Shown here one piece after another: positions 55,995-64,000 of a DNA stretch of 64,000 nt (position 1 is the first letter of the stretch; the number at the start of each line of letters is the position of its first letter). The stretch covers positions 1 through 64,000 of the forward strand of contig NZ_SPUM01000081.1 of assembly GCF_004614195.1 (NCBI RefSeq). The letters are read 5' to 3'. This DNA comes from Massilia horti. Its GTDB lineage: Bacteria; Pseudomonadota; Gammaproteobacteria; Burkholderiales; Burkholderiaceae_D. Made by a program: the position numbers and the translations under genes. The notes beneath the pieces are model-generated. The model had not been told where the DNA came from, did no database searches, and saw only the letters and a list, made by a program, of their open reading frames with translations.

Positions 55995-58772
55995 GTGGAT
56001 TTCGACGCATGGACCGATGCTCTGCATTTTGGCATGCACCTGAGCGCCCTGAACCGTCCGCTGCGTTTGCGATTCGGGTTGTCGAAGGGCCAGTACGACG
56101 AGCGCCTGCTGCCACACAGCGTCACCCTGATCGAAGGTGTCTGCGAAGGTCTCGACATGCAGGTGCTGTGCGTCGCCGAAGACGCGACGATCCCCCTCAA
56201 GGAATTAATCGGTCTGCCGACCGAACTGCAGGTGGTGACCGATCGCGGCACCCTGCGTCCATTCTGTGGCATCGTGACCGAGGCGCGCGCCGGAGACAGT
56301 GACGGCGGCTTGGCCACCTATCAGTTGGTGGTCCGCGACGCCCTGGCGGTGATGGAAATGCGTGTCAACACACGGGTATTCATCAACAAGAGCGAACTGG
56401 AAATCGTGCAGTTGCTGTGCACCGAGTGGCGCCAGGTGAACGCGGTCCTGGCGGCCGCGTTCGAGCTCGAATTCGACGACTCGCTATCGAGTGGAAAATA
56501 CCCGAGGCGTGCGCTGATCATGCAAGCCAACGAGTCGGATGCGGCCTTCCTGCGTCGACTACTCAAGCGCCGAGGAATTTGCTGGCATTTCCGCGCCGGG
56601 CGCGCGAGGAACAGCACGGCGGGCAACGATGCAACCCCTGCCCATACGCTTGTCATGTTCGACGAGGTCGCGCTGTTGAAACCGAATGCAGCTGGCAGGG
56701 TGCGTTACCATCGCGACGACGCCACGGAAGAGCGCGACACAATCACCTCCTGGTGCGCCGCGCGAAGTCTGCAGCCGTCCGGGGTCACCCGCTTTAGCTG
56801 GGACTACCTCAACGTCCACGGCACTGGTTTTATGCATACCAGCGCAGCCGGGCAAAGCGACCAGGGGCCAGTCGGCAACCACCTCGCTGCCACCCTGGAC
56901 GACTATCTTGTCGAAGTCCCCCACGCAGCTGACAGCAATGATGACCTCGCCCGCATGGGGCGTGTCCGGATGGCGCGCCACGACCTTGCGACCAAATGTT
57001 TTTACGCGGAGGGTACCGTGCGCGACCTTTGCGTCGGCGAATACTTTGCGCTCGAAGGCCACCCCGAAATCCAGACGCACGTCCCGGCCGAACGCGAGTT
57101 CGTCGTCCTCCATCAGCATATATGGGCGCGCAGCAACCTATCCAAGGACTTGTCAGCGAGGGTCGAGCGCCTGTTTGCGCGCAGCCAGTGGCGCAATGAA
57201 CCGGCGGACCTAGTGCCAAACGATGATTCTGACCTACGCTACCGCACGCGCTTTACCTGCGTGCGGCGCGGCATCCCGATCGTTCCCGACTTCGACACAC
57301 GCACCGACTTGCCACGGCCGTCGCTGCAAAGTGCGATGGTCGTCGGGCCTCCAGGAGAGGTGGTTCATTGCGACGCGAAAGGTCGAGTCAAAGTGCGTTT
57401 CCTCGGCACTCGTCCCAATGACCACGAGCACGCGCGCGGCGCCGGTGCTTCCGATACCGATGCGGATTCAGCGTGGGTACGCGTGATGACCGGGTGGGCC
57501 GGAAACGGGCCTCTTGGCACCAGCCAGTGCGGGACCCTGACACTGCCGCGCATCGGCACCGAGGTCGTCATCGACTTCATGGGTGGAGACCCGGACAAGC
57601 CTGTCATTGTCGGCCAGCTATACAACAACATCGGCGTGCCGCCCGCGCTAAGCAAGGAAGGCGAGCTGCCGGGGAACCGCTACCTCTCCGGCCAGAAGAG
57701 CCAGGAAATCCGCGGCATGCGCGCAAATCAACTGCGTTTTGACGACACGCCTGGCCAAATCAGCGCGCAGCTCGCCAGCGACCACGGGACCAGCGAACTG
57801 AACCTGGGTTGGCTGAGCGAACCGCGGCGGGATGGCCAGGGCGCGCCGCGTGGGGAAGGCGCTGAACTGCGCAGCGACAAGGCCACCGCCGTACGAGGCG
57901 GAGCCGGTGTGCTGATCAGCGCGGGCAGCGACGCCGCCAGGCACGGTGCGCAACTCGACCGCGAAGGCTTGATGGGGCTGACGGAGGTGCTGCAGGGAAT
58001 CGCGAGACAATTGGAGCGGATCGCAGCGACCCATGCGGGCGACCCGAAGGGCACTGCCGCACTTCAGCAACTGACGGCAAAGCTCGCACGCTGGCACGAC
58101 ACCGGTAGCGCTGACGGCGGCAAGCCGATCGTCGCGGTCAACGCCGAGGCAGGAATGCTGCTGGCCACCCAAGCCAATCTGCTGCTGGGCGCCCAAACAC
58201 GGATCGACGTGGTCTGCCCGCAGGACACGGCTGTCGCCGCCGGCCAGCACCTGGCGCTGCGGGCCGGACGGGGAGCGACCCTGTTTGCGCAGGCTGACGG
58301 CATCAAGATCGTCACTGCTAGTGGCGCCATCCTCGTCGAGAACCACAACGGCGACATCGAGGTCAAGACCCCGAACAGCATCAAGCTGCACGCGGGGCAG
58401 GACATTGTGCTGCAATCGCGCTCCCTCAAGGTCGTTACCGACGGCGCGCAAGCGAATTTTGGCGCCGGCGCGATCTTGTACCAGTGCACCGGTGCATATG
58501 CGATCAAAGCGGCAACGGTTAGTCAGACAAAGCCGGGTGGCGCCACGCCGCCAGGCGTGGTCTTCCCGAGCACCCGGATCGAGGCCGACCAGCGTTTCAT
58601 CCTTTGCAACCAAAAATCGGGCGAGCCACTCAAGGGGTGGCGCTACGAGGCCCAGCTCCCGGACGGGCGCACAGTCGTAGGAATAAGCGACGAATTCGGG
58701 CGTACGGCCTTGATGCAGAGCGACACGCTGGGAAATATCAATCTGAAACTACTTCCTCCGGAAGATAATTGA
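55995..58772 (+). CDS. vgrG: T6SS spike protein VgrG
   Basis: GTG 55995 follows GGTGGAG, giving 925 residues. The N-terminal gp27-like hub spans about 20-400 (VNTRVFINKSELEIVQLLCT, ESDAAFLRRLLKRRGICWHF), the gp5 OB fold starts near 440 (MVVGPPGEVVHCDAKGRVKV, ARMMTGWAGNG-like), and a DUF2345-type beta-helix follows at about 690-850 (GKPIVAVNAEAGMLLATQAN, NHNGDIEVKTPNSIKLHAGQ). The C-terminus ends with a short extension that resembles the family's effector-docking part. It heads a module with a lipase effector and its immunity protein. Confidence 0.92.
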   Translation: MDFDAWTDALHFGMHLSALNRPLRLRFGLSKGQYDERLLPHSVTLIEGVCEGLDMQVLCVAEDATIPLKELIGLPTELQVVTDRGTLRPFCGIVTEARAGDSDGGLATYQLVVRDALAVMEMRVNTRVFINKSELEIVQLLCTEWRQVNAVLAAAFELEFDDSLSSGKYPRRALIMQANESDAAFLRRLLKRRGICWHFRAGRARNSTAGNDATPAHTLVMFDEVALLKPNAAGRVRYHRDDATEERDTITSWCAARSLQPSGVTRFSWDYLNVHGTGFMHTSAAGQSDQGPVGNHLAATLDDYLVEVPHAADSNDDLARMGRVRMARHDLATKCFYAEGTVRDLCVGEYFALEGHPEIQTHVPAEREFVVLHQHIWARSNLSKDLSARVERLFARSQWRNEPADLVPNDDSDLRYRTRFTCVRRGIPIVPDFDTRTDLPRPSLQSAMVVGPPGEVVHCDAKGRVKVRFLGTRPNDHEHARGAGASDTDADSAWVRVMTGWAGNGPLGTSQCGTLTLPRIGTEVVIDFMGGDPDKPVIVGQLYNNIGVPPALSKEGELPGNRYLSGQKSQEIRGMRANQLRFDDTPGQISAQLASDHGTSELNLGWLSEPRRDGQGAPRGEGAELRSDKATAVRGGAGVLISAGSDAARHGAQLDREGLMGLTEVLQGIARQLERIAATHAGDPKGTAALQQLTAKLARWHDTGSADGGKPIVAVNAEAGMLLATQANLLLGAQTRIDVVCPQDTAVAAGQHLALRAGRGATLFAQADGIKIVTASGAILVENHNGDIEVKTPNSIKLHAGQDIVLQSRSLKVVTDGAQANFGAGAILYQCTGAYAIKAATVSQTKPGGATPPGVVFPSTRIEADQRFILCNQKSGEPLKGWRYEAQLPDGRTVVGISDEFGRTALMQSDTLGNINLKLLPPEDN

Positions 58773-58825
58773 ACGAATAAAGCGATTTCCGGCGCGACCT
58801 GCTCAACGCCATCCCGGAGCTCCCC

Positions 58826-60502
58826 ATGTCCTACGACGCCCCCGAACTGGTAGAACCAACCTACCCGCTGCCGGCGCCTACGCCTGACGCCGATGGTGTA
58901 CTTTCCGTCAGTGCACCGGTATCGCCAAAGGAGATTACAACCCGCCCCAGTGTGCCGGTGCCACCGCCGGACGCCATGCCAGTGATCGTCGTGCCAGGCA
59001 TCATGGGGACGAACCTGCGGGCGACGAGCGACCCAGCCAAACCCAAGAATGGCGAACTGAAGCCGGGCGAAGCGGCATGGCAGCCGCCCAACGGGCAGAT
59101 CGATAAAGCTAAAATATGGACTCGATGGCGCGGAAAGACCGCTAAACAGCGCCAAAAAATTTTCGATGCGCCGACACTTGAAGTTGACGACCGTGGCGAA
59201 ATCGATTTGGGCGTCAATCCGAATAATTATGTTATCGACTCAAAAATCGCGCGTCAGCGCGGTTGGGGCAAGGTTCACTGGGACAGCTATGGCAAGCTAC
59301 TGGTTCACCTCCAGCAAGACTTGAACAAACCGTTCGTGCCGTCGCAGGGCAAGACAGTTCCCGCTCCAAATTGGGTGAGTGCCAACTATGTAGATCGCGC
59401 TCATTGGGGATGCACCAAACAGGACGAAATGGCGCCACTCGAGCGCGAGGATCTCGCTGCCCTTGCCAGATTCAACCACCCTGTATATGCGTTCGGTTAC
59501 AACTGGCTGGAATCGTGCGAGAACGCGGCTCTGGCCTTAAAGGAATTTATTGCGGCAGTGCGGGCCGAATGGGATCGGCCCAACCATCCTTGCCGGCCGG
59601 TGGTCCTGGTCACGCATTCAATGGGCGGATTGGTTGCGCGCGCGTGCGCCAAGATGGCTCCCGAGAGCATCGCAGGGGTCGTTCATGCCGTGATGCCCGC
59701 TATCGGCGCGCCGGCAGCCTACCGCCGCATTGCGTGCGGTGTCGAAGGGGATGCACCTGGCATCCATCCAATAGACAACTCGATCAGAGGGTGCTTTGCT
59801 GAAATCGTAGGGCGAAGTACCGACCTGACCACACCAGTCATGGCGGTGGCACCCGGCCCGCTAGAACTGTTGCCAAACCACTTATACCCGGGGCCGTGGC
59901 TGTTCGCGGCCATCAAGCGCGAGGATGGCGAACGGTCGCAATTATTGCGCTTGCCTACCGGGAACCCATACGACCTGTATGGCGACACGAAAGCATGGTA
60001 CCGAATGATTGATCTGGCGTTGGTCGATCCCGCAAAGAAATTCGGCAGTGTCCAGGAGATCGAAAAGTCTCTTACACGTGCAATTGATCAAGCCGAGCGC
60101 TTTCACACCAAGGTGCTTGGCGATTACTATCACCCGAACACCTACGTGTTCTACGGTGCAGACAAGGCGGGATTGTCATTCGGCTCGTGTACGTGGATCG
60201 CGGAGCATGCTGGCGACGCTGTTTCGAGCAAGCTAGTTGCCAATGGCAGGCTGCGTGGCCGCCCGGTGCCCGACGTGAGGGAGGTCGAACTCGAAGGCGG
60301 CAAGACTCTCCGCTTCCGCCATGCGCACCAGGATGTCAATGGTGACGGCACCGTGCCGGAACAGTCCGGCGCCGCCCCACAAGGCAAGGTCAAGCGCATA
60401 TTCCGCACCAAGGGCTACGAGCACCAGGAATGCTTTAACCAGCGTGAAATGCTTTTCCTGACCTTGCACCTCGTCGCGCGCATTATTCAAAAGGTGCAAT
60501 GA
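58826..60502 (+). CDS. T6SS lipase effector (Tle-type, PGAP1-like alpha/beta hydrolase)
   Basis: A 558-residue protein encoded right after vgrG. After a proline-rich N-terminus, MPVIVVPGIMGTNLRA gives the first strand and oxyanion region, and VLVTHSMGGLVARA holds the nucleophile S265. A region FAYGYNW-like (YAFGYNWLESCENAALALKE) and later FHTKVLGDYYHPNTYVFYGA and DVNGDGTVPEQSGA fit the rest of the hydrolase, the last probably near the catalytic acid. Such effectors degrade membrane phospholipids of rival cells. The downstream gene overlaps it by ATGA and looks like a Tli4-type immunity gene, which points to a Tle4-like family. Confidence 0.85.
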   Translation: MSYDAPELVEPTYPLPAPTPDADGVLSVSAPVSPKEITTRPSVPVPPPDAMPVIVVPGIMGTNLRATSDPAKPKNGELKPGEAAWQPPNGQIDKAKIWTRWRGKTAKQRQKIFDAPTLEVDDRGEIDLGVNPNNYVIDSKIARQRGWGKVHWDSYGKLLVHLQQDLNKPFVPSQGKTVPAPNWVSANYVDRAHWGCTKQDEMAPLEREDLAALARFNHPVYAFGYNWLESCENAALALKEFIAAVRAEWDRPNHPCRPVVLVTHSMGGLVARACAKMAPESIAGVVHAVMPAIGAPAAYRRIACGVEGDAPGIHPIDNSIRGCFAEIVGRSTDLTTPVMAVAPGPLELLPNHLYPGPWLFAAIKREDGERSQLLRLPTGNPYDLYGDTKAWYRMIDLALVDPAKKFGSVQEIEKSLTRAIDQAERFHTKVLGDYYHPNTYVFYGADKAGLSFGSCTWIAEHAGDAVSSKLVANGRLRGRPVPDVREVELEGGKTLRFRHAHQDVNGDGTVPEQSGAAPQGKVKRIFRTKGYEHQECFNQREMLFLTLHLVARIIQKVQ

Positions 60503-62274
60503 GCCCGCTGCGCGAAACGACCCGTGGCGAATTGTTCGCTTTCCTAGTGGTCGTACTCGTGATCATTCCGGCCGGCGCATACCTTTGCCAAAAAATGCAG
60601 GCACACGGCCTGACAATGGAGGTCGAACAGATGACTGGGAAACTGCAATCAATGAAGACGCGGACGGTATGCTTCGGACGCTTCCTGGTCGATGTTCCTT
60701 CGGACGCAGAATTGAGCTACCGCGCTGCGCGGGTCGCTGGCTGGAGCATCGAAATCGATCCCTCAGAATCAGACGCGGCATTCGACGAACGTCTGGAGTC
60801 CATGAATGCCAGGCTGCGGAATGCCAAGAACGAACGCGACATGCCCAGCCTTGAGTCATCCAGCATCATCGAACACGATGGCCTGCGGGGCAGGCTGTTC
60901 CAATATGGCCGTGAATGGACGAAGGTCAGGCGATCAGGCCAAAAAGTGGAGATCGTGGACGTCTCGGCCGACGCGATGGTGCGGGGTAACTCATTGTCGG
61001 TCGCTTTTAGCCGCCGAAGTGTGCCGCTGGAACAAATCGGCGGGCTTGCGCAACAGATCAAGCAGGTGCGCACACTGGCGCCGGACGAAATACCGACGGA
61101 ACCCGGATTCTGCTACGGCGGCTTGCTGGTCAAGGATCCGCTCACCTCGGAACAAGCCGAAACGGTCACCATGTTCATCCATTTGAAGAGTCACCCGGAC
61201 ATTTCGTTCTACATGACCACTGCCGCTGGCACCCGTCCCGATCCTGAAACTCTGCTGCAGCGCGACGACAAGAATACGGCCTATCGCGAGTTTCCTGGTC
61301 AGTTCCATACTTTACGGCGCGGTAAGCGAACGTTAGGCGACTTGGCTGGCGAGGAAATTCTCCAGCGCGTAACAGAACGGAATGGAACAGTCGCTCAAAG
61401 CTTTTGTTGGGAACTGACAGGGTCCGAAGATAACGTGTATCTCCCGTTCCTTTACTTTGAACTTGGCAGCGGTTATGGCGAAGACGACAGATCCGTCAAC
61501 TCAAGTATGAAGGACGCCGAGATGATAGCGCTCTGGGACCGAATCTTGTCGAGCCTGCGCGTGCGCCCGACGGGCGGCGCGAAGCCGAAAGCCGAGCCCC
61601 CCATCCCGCCGCAACTCAACACTCAGGCATTGGCCAACACTCCCTGCCCTGCAAGCGGCTTATGGAAGTGCGGCGATGGCGGCAACGGAGTGGTGGTCGA
61701 AAACGGCGACATCCAGCATTTCGAGAAGGGGGTGCGCATGCCGCAGGCGGTGCTGCTGGCGCCTCCGACCTTAGCGCAGCGCCTGACCGGACAACGCACC
61801 CGCTTCAAGAACCGCAGCGCGACCGTGTGGACTTTGGTCGGCCGGCGCGCCACAGCGCGCCCTTTCGGGACGAGCGAAACAACAATGACCAGCGCTTCAG
61901 GGACCGGGTCCACGATTGAGCTTGGCACGATCGCGGCGACTGGCGAGCGGTGCCCGGCCAGCGGCTGGTGGATCTGTGCAGAACCCGGCGCGCTGGACAA
62001 TACACAATGGTTCCGACAAGGCGACCTACTGCCCACGGCGACGTTCCCCCTCCCACGCACATGGTTCGAGCAGCTGCGCCGCGAACCTGCCGCTTACACA
62101 ACTCGCAGCGTATGGAAGCTGCTGCGGCATGCCCCTGCCCCGACTAATCCGTCCTCGGATCTTGAAGCAGCTAGTGGCAACATCGCAGCTGTCCTACCCG
62201 ACCAGCAAGGCGAACAAGAGGCCAGCCCGACCAAAGCCGACGCCGATTCAACGAAGGGACGCGGCCATGCCTAA
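60499..62274 (+). CDS. Tli4-like T6SS immunity protein with two CPxSGxWxC repeats
   Basis: A 591-residue protein overlapping the lipase stop. An N-terminal membrane segment (residues ~12-32, LFAFLVVVLVIIPAGAYL) would anchor it facing the periplasm, where the lipase acts. MKTRTVCFGRFLVDVPSDAE and the following two-lobed region (to about 360) resemble Tli4 immunity proteins. The C-terminal part has two copies of a ~65-residue unit, CPASGLWKCGDGG near residue 383 and CPASGWWICAEPG near 485, each ending in a VW-L motif. Whether these units help immunity or have another role is unknown. Confidence 0.8.
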   Translation: MSPLRETTRGELFAFLVVVLVIIPAGAYLCQKMQAHGLTMEVEQMTGKLQSMKTRTVCFGRFLVDVPSDAELSYRAARVAGWSIEIDPSESDAAFDERLESMNARLRNAKNERDMPSLESSSIIEHDGLRGRLFQYGREWTKVRRSGQKVEIVDVSADAMVRGNSLSVAFSRRSVPLEQIGGLAQQIKQVRTLAPDEIPTEPGFCYGGLLVKDPLTSEQAETVTMFIHLKSHPDISFYMTTAAGTRPDPETLLQRDDKNTAYREFPGQFHTLRRGKRTLGDLAGEEILQRVTERNGTVAQSFCWELTGSEDNVYLPFLYFELGSGYGEDDRSVNSSMKDAEMIALWDRILSSLRVRPTGGAKPKAEPPIPPQLNTQALANTPCPASGLWKCGDGGNGVVVENGDIQHFEKGVRMPQAVLLAPPTLAQRLTGQRTRFKNRSATVWTLVGRRATARPFGTSETTMTSASGTGSTIELGTIAATGERCPASGWWICAEPGALDNTQWFRQGDLLPTATFPLPRTWFEQLRREPAAYTTRSVWKLLRHAPAPTNPSSDLEAASGNIAAVLPDQQGEQEASPTKADADSTKGRGHA

Positions 62275-62282
62275 AAATGGAC

Positions 62283-62375
62283 ATGAATCCGCTGCGGGAA
62301 ATAACGCGCGGCGAGTTGCCTACGTTACTGGTGCTCGTATTCGTGATCATTCCGGCCGGCGCTGCGAGAGTCTAG
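62283..62375 (+). pseudogene. Truncated second copy of the immunity gene
   Basis: The 30-codon frame MNPLREITRGELPTLLVLVF continues VIIPAGAARV and stops. It aligns with the first 30 residues of the adjacent immunity protein (MSPLRETTRGELFAFLVVVL), and 22 bases (62341-62362) are identical to 60557-60578. Homology ends exactly there. It is the stump of a duplicated immunity gene cut off by the sequence that carries the TniB-like gene. Confidence 0.82.
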
Positions 62376-62397
62376 TCCTGGTCAGTTACGGCGTCGC

Positions 62398-63399
62398 CTA
62401 AAGTTTCGCGGCCTGTCTCACTCGGCGGCCATGGAGGTAGCCTATTGTTTGGGGAAAACCCGACTCGAGAATCGCCTCTTCCCATGCCTCTGGGTCACCG
62501 CGAAATCCGGTCCGGTCCCATTCGTGTTGGCGGATTAGGAAATTTCGCACGGTGGATGCTATCCATTTCATGCCAATTTCCCTAACGCCCCCGTGCCGCG
62601 TAGCTACGGTTTGAAAACGCTCCCAAAGAATCGGCGCTTCGCTTTCGAGCCGCCATCCGTCTGCGAACGCCACGGGCATAAAGGCTTCACTGTGGCTTTT
62701 AACACTGATGTCGGCTTGATCCAACGGGGCGTGTATATTGTCGTAACAGCGAATGGTCTGCATCAAGTCAATTTCCGACGCGATGCCCTGGAGCTTGTTT
62801 TGCTCTCCCAGAAACTGACCAATCTGTTCGGTACTTTCGTGGTTAAGGAGAGCGTCTCGGGTCTTTGCAAGATCCGGCCCACCGAAAAGGATGACGATGA
62901 GGTGGACGTCAGCTAATAGTATCAAATCTTTCGAAATATCTCGAAGGCAATTGAACTCGGGTTGGGTCCAGCTTTGCGCTTCGTCCACAAAGAGGGCGAT
63001 TCTGTCGCTGCCCTTAGATTCCACGAGTTCCCAAAAGAACCGGATGAGCCTATTGCGCAAGGCGCCGGCTTGCCCCCTCGGGGCCAACGCGCAAGTGCAA
63101 CCCTCAAGCATTTCAGCGAAAAACTTGGCCTCGCTGAATCGGTCGTGGTTTTTGGCGATCGTGCGAAGCACGGGGGCGCTCGGAAGGTTGGCGGACAATT
63201 GATCTGTGAGCACCTCGATGGCGGACGTCTTGCCAAAACCAGAGGGCGCGACAAAAGAAACCGCCGTATCATGCAACGTGACGGCTTTTAATATATGGGG
63301 GTAAGCGACGCAGATGGGTGGCGTGAGCATTGGACGATCCAGCAAATCGAGGATCGCGGCAGATGGCTTCGGTAAGGGCGACGCGGCGTGTATCGACAT
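62398..63399 (-). CDS. TniB/TnsC-like AAA+ transposition ATPase, orphan
   Basis: A 333-residue protein with GGAGAG before its ATG. Walker A APSGFGKT is at 51-58 and Walker B ALFVDEAQSW with D139/E140; LLADVHLIVILFGGPDLAKT gives a sensor region. This matches TniB/TnsC-type ATPases that select targets for Tn5053/Tn7-like transposons. No TniA-type transposase, TniQ or resolvase is visible: the upstream 600 bp is empty, and downstream is the truncated immunity gene. It may be a remnant of a larger element or an element whose other genes lie outside the window. Confidence 0.75.
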   Translation of the reverse strand: MSIHAASPLPKPSAAILDLLDRPMLTPPICVAYPHILKAVTLHDTAVSFVAPSGFGKTSAIEVLTDQLSANLPSAPVLRTIAKNHDRFSEAKFFAEMLEGCTCALAPRGQAGALRNRLIRFFWELVESKGSDRIALFVDEAQSWTQPEFNCLRDISKDLILLADVHLIVILFGGPDLAKTRDALLNHESTEQIGQFLGEQNKLQGIASEIDLMQTIRCYDNIHAPLDQADISVKSHSEAFMPVAFADGWRLESEAPILWERFQTVATRHGGVREIGMKWIASTVRNFLIRQHEWDRTGFRGDPEAWEEAILESGFPQTIGYLHGRRVRQAAKL

Positions 63400-64000
63400 G
63401 CTGCTCTCCTTTTCATTCTCTCGGTCACTTCGAAAGGGTTTCCGGAAAACGGGCTTGACCAGCGGCGAAGGTTAGCTGAGCGCCATGACGGAAACTGCTG
63501 AGTGCACAGCCACGAATACTAGCCGAAACGACAAGTCACTCGCGCACGATTAGTGACATTCCTTTGCCGTTGACAGGCAAAATGGGAAATTCGGGCCGAA
63601 ACGATTGGCCGCGACAAGCAAGCGCTCTCCTCTGCTGACCTGATGGTCTTGCGACCCGCCGCGAACGGCCAAAGGTAATATGGGCTAGCCAACCGCGCCC
63701 GCGCAGAGTGTCGTCGCTCCAGGAGTAACGCGACTATGATGTGCGGCGCCACAAACAACAGGTTCAGCCTTCCAGGCGAAGCTACGCCCGGCTCCGTAGG
63801 CGATCGTCGCCAAGTAGCAGTCAATTGACTGAATCGGGATGGCGTGTCCTTGATGGCCGAGTTATCGCGAGCTCGACAAGCCCTCCGCGCGGACACTGAA
63901 GGTTTTGGAGCATCTTGAGCGACATCGCTAGCGCATACCTCATATGTGGCGACGTTAGAGCGCTTTTTGTCATACACAGATCCATGCACCGCTTCGCCTT
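63400..64000. other. 600-bp region without a recognised gene
   Basis: A minus-strand frame at 63519-63989 has no ribosome site and no recognisable domain, and is probably chance. Two related short segments, GCCGAAACGACAAGTCAC near 63520 and GGCCGAAACGATTGGCC near 63592, and the pair AGTCACT/TAGTGAC near 63532-63555 could be transposon-end remnants. Nothing else stands out. Confidence 0.35.

Noticed and set aside
63519-63989. A 156-codon minus-strand frame near the right edge
   Set aside because: No ribosome site, arginine-rich chance-like translation and no transposase motif.

Overview
The window is GC-rich, densely coded DNA from a Gram-negative bacterium. An extracellular contractile injection system, a type VI secretion locus, KfrA/integrase-type mobile modules and a C-terminal beta-carbonic anhydrase remnant together suggest a betaproteobacterium of the Burkholderiales (Oxalobacteraceae/Massilia-like). 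That placement is inference: there is no rRNA and no intact tRNA to anchor it.

Region 1 (1-22.5 kb) is the distal half of an extracellular contractile injection system (eCIS, Afp/PVC type). A tightly coupled plus-strand operon encodes a small conserved protein (cut by the window start), the DUF4255 cap protein, an AAA+ ATPase, a small conserved protein, a DUF4157 (eCIS core) protein, a tube-initiator protein, LysM, hub (late control D), spike (gpV/OB fold), PAAR-like tip, gp25, two gpJ-like baseplate proteins, a gpI-like tail protein and a DUF6519 protein. Sheath, inner tube and tape measure are not seen and probably lie before base 1. Two divergent DUF4157 proteins follow and look like effectors: one ends in an HNH nuclease-like domain, the other carries a zinc metallopeptidase-like domain and a beta-barrel-like tail.

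Region 2 (22.5-34.9 kb) is a mosaic: about 1.4 kb without a clear gene, a secreted protein, a frameshifted carbonic anhydrase remnant, a divergent KfrA-like regulator/tyrosine recombinase pair, and a 3.85-kb stretch bounded by 25-bp near-direct repeats that match the tRNA-Cys(GCA) anticodon arm. The right-hand repeat lies in a tRNA-Cys 3' remnant that still has a terminator-like hairpin. The cargo includes a DUF4209 (RNxxxHG, HEPN-like) protein and an HNH protein. A DUF1287 protein follows.

Region 3 (34.9-50.9 kb) is a defence island. It holds a Wadjet/MksBEFG operon in the order jetC-jetB-jetA-jetD, a divergent WYL regulator with an inverted repeat just upstream of its likely start, a HEPN (ApeA-like) candidate, and a five-gene GTPase-associated system: calcineurin-like phosphoesterase, helical GASH-like protein, two different GTPases and a GAP1-like large protein. 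The last is the least characterised complete system in the window.

Region 4 (51-62.4 kb) is a partial T6SS locus: tssK diverging from tssE-tssF-tssG, then vgrG, a lipase effector and its Tli4-like immunity gene, followed by a truncated second copy of the immunity gene. tssL and tssM, which commonly accompany tssK, are absent; the defence island occupies that side. The window ends with an orphan TniB/TnsC-like ATPase and about 600 bp without a recognisable gene.
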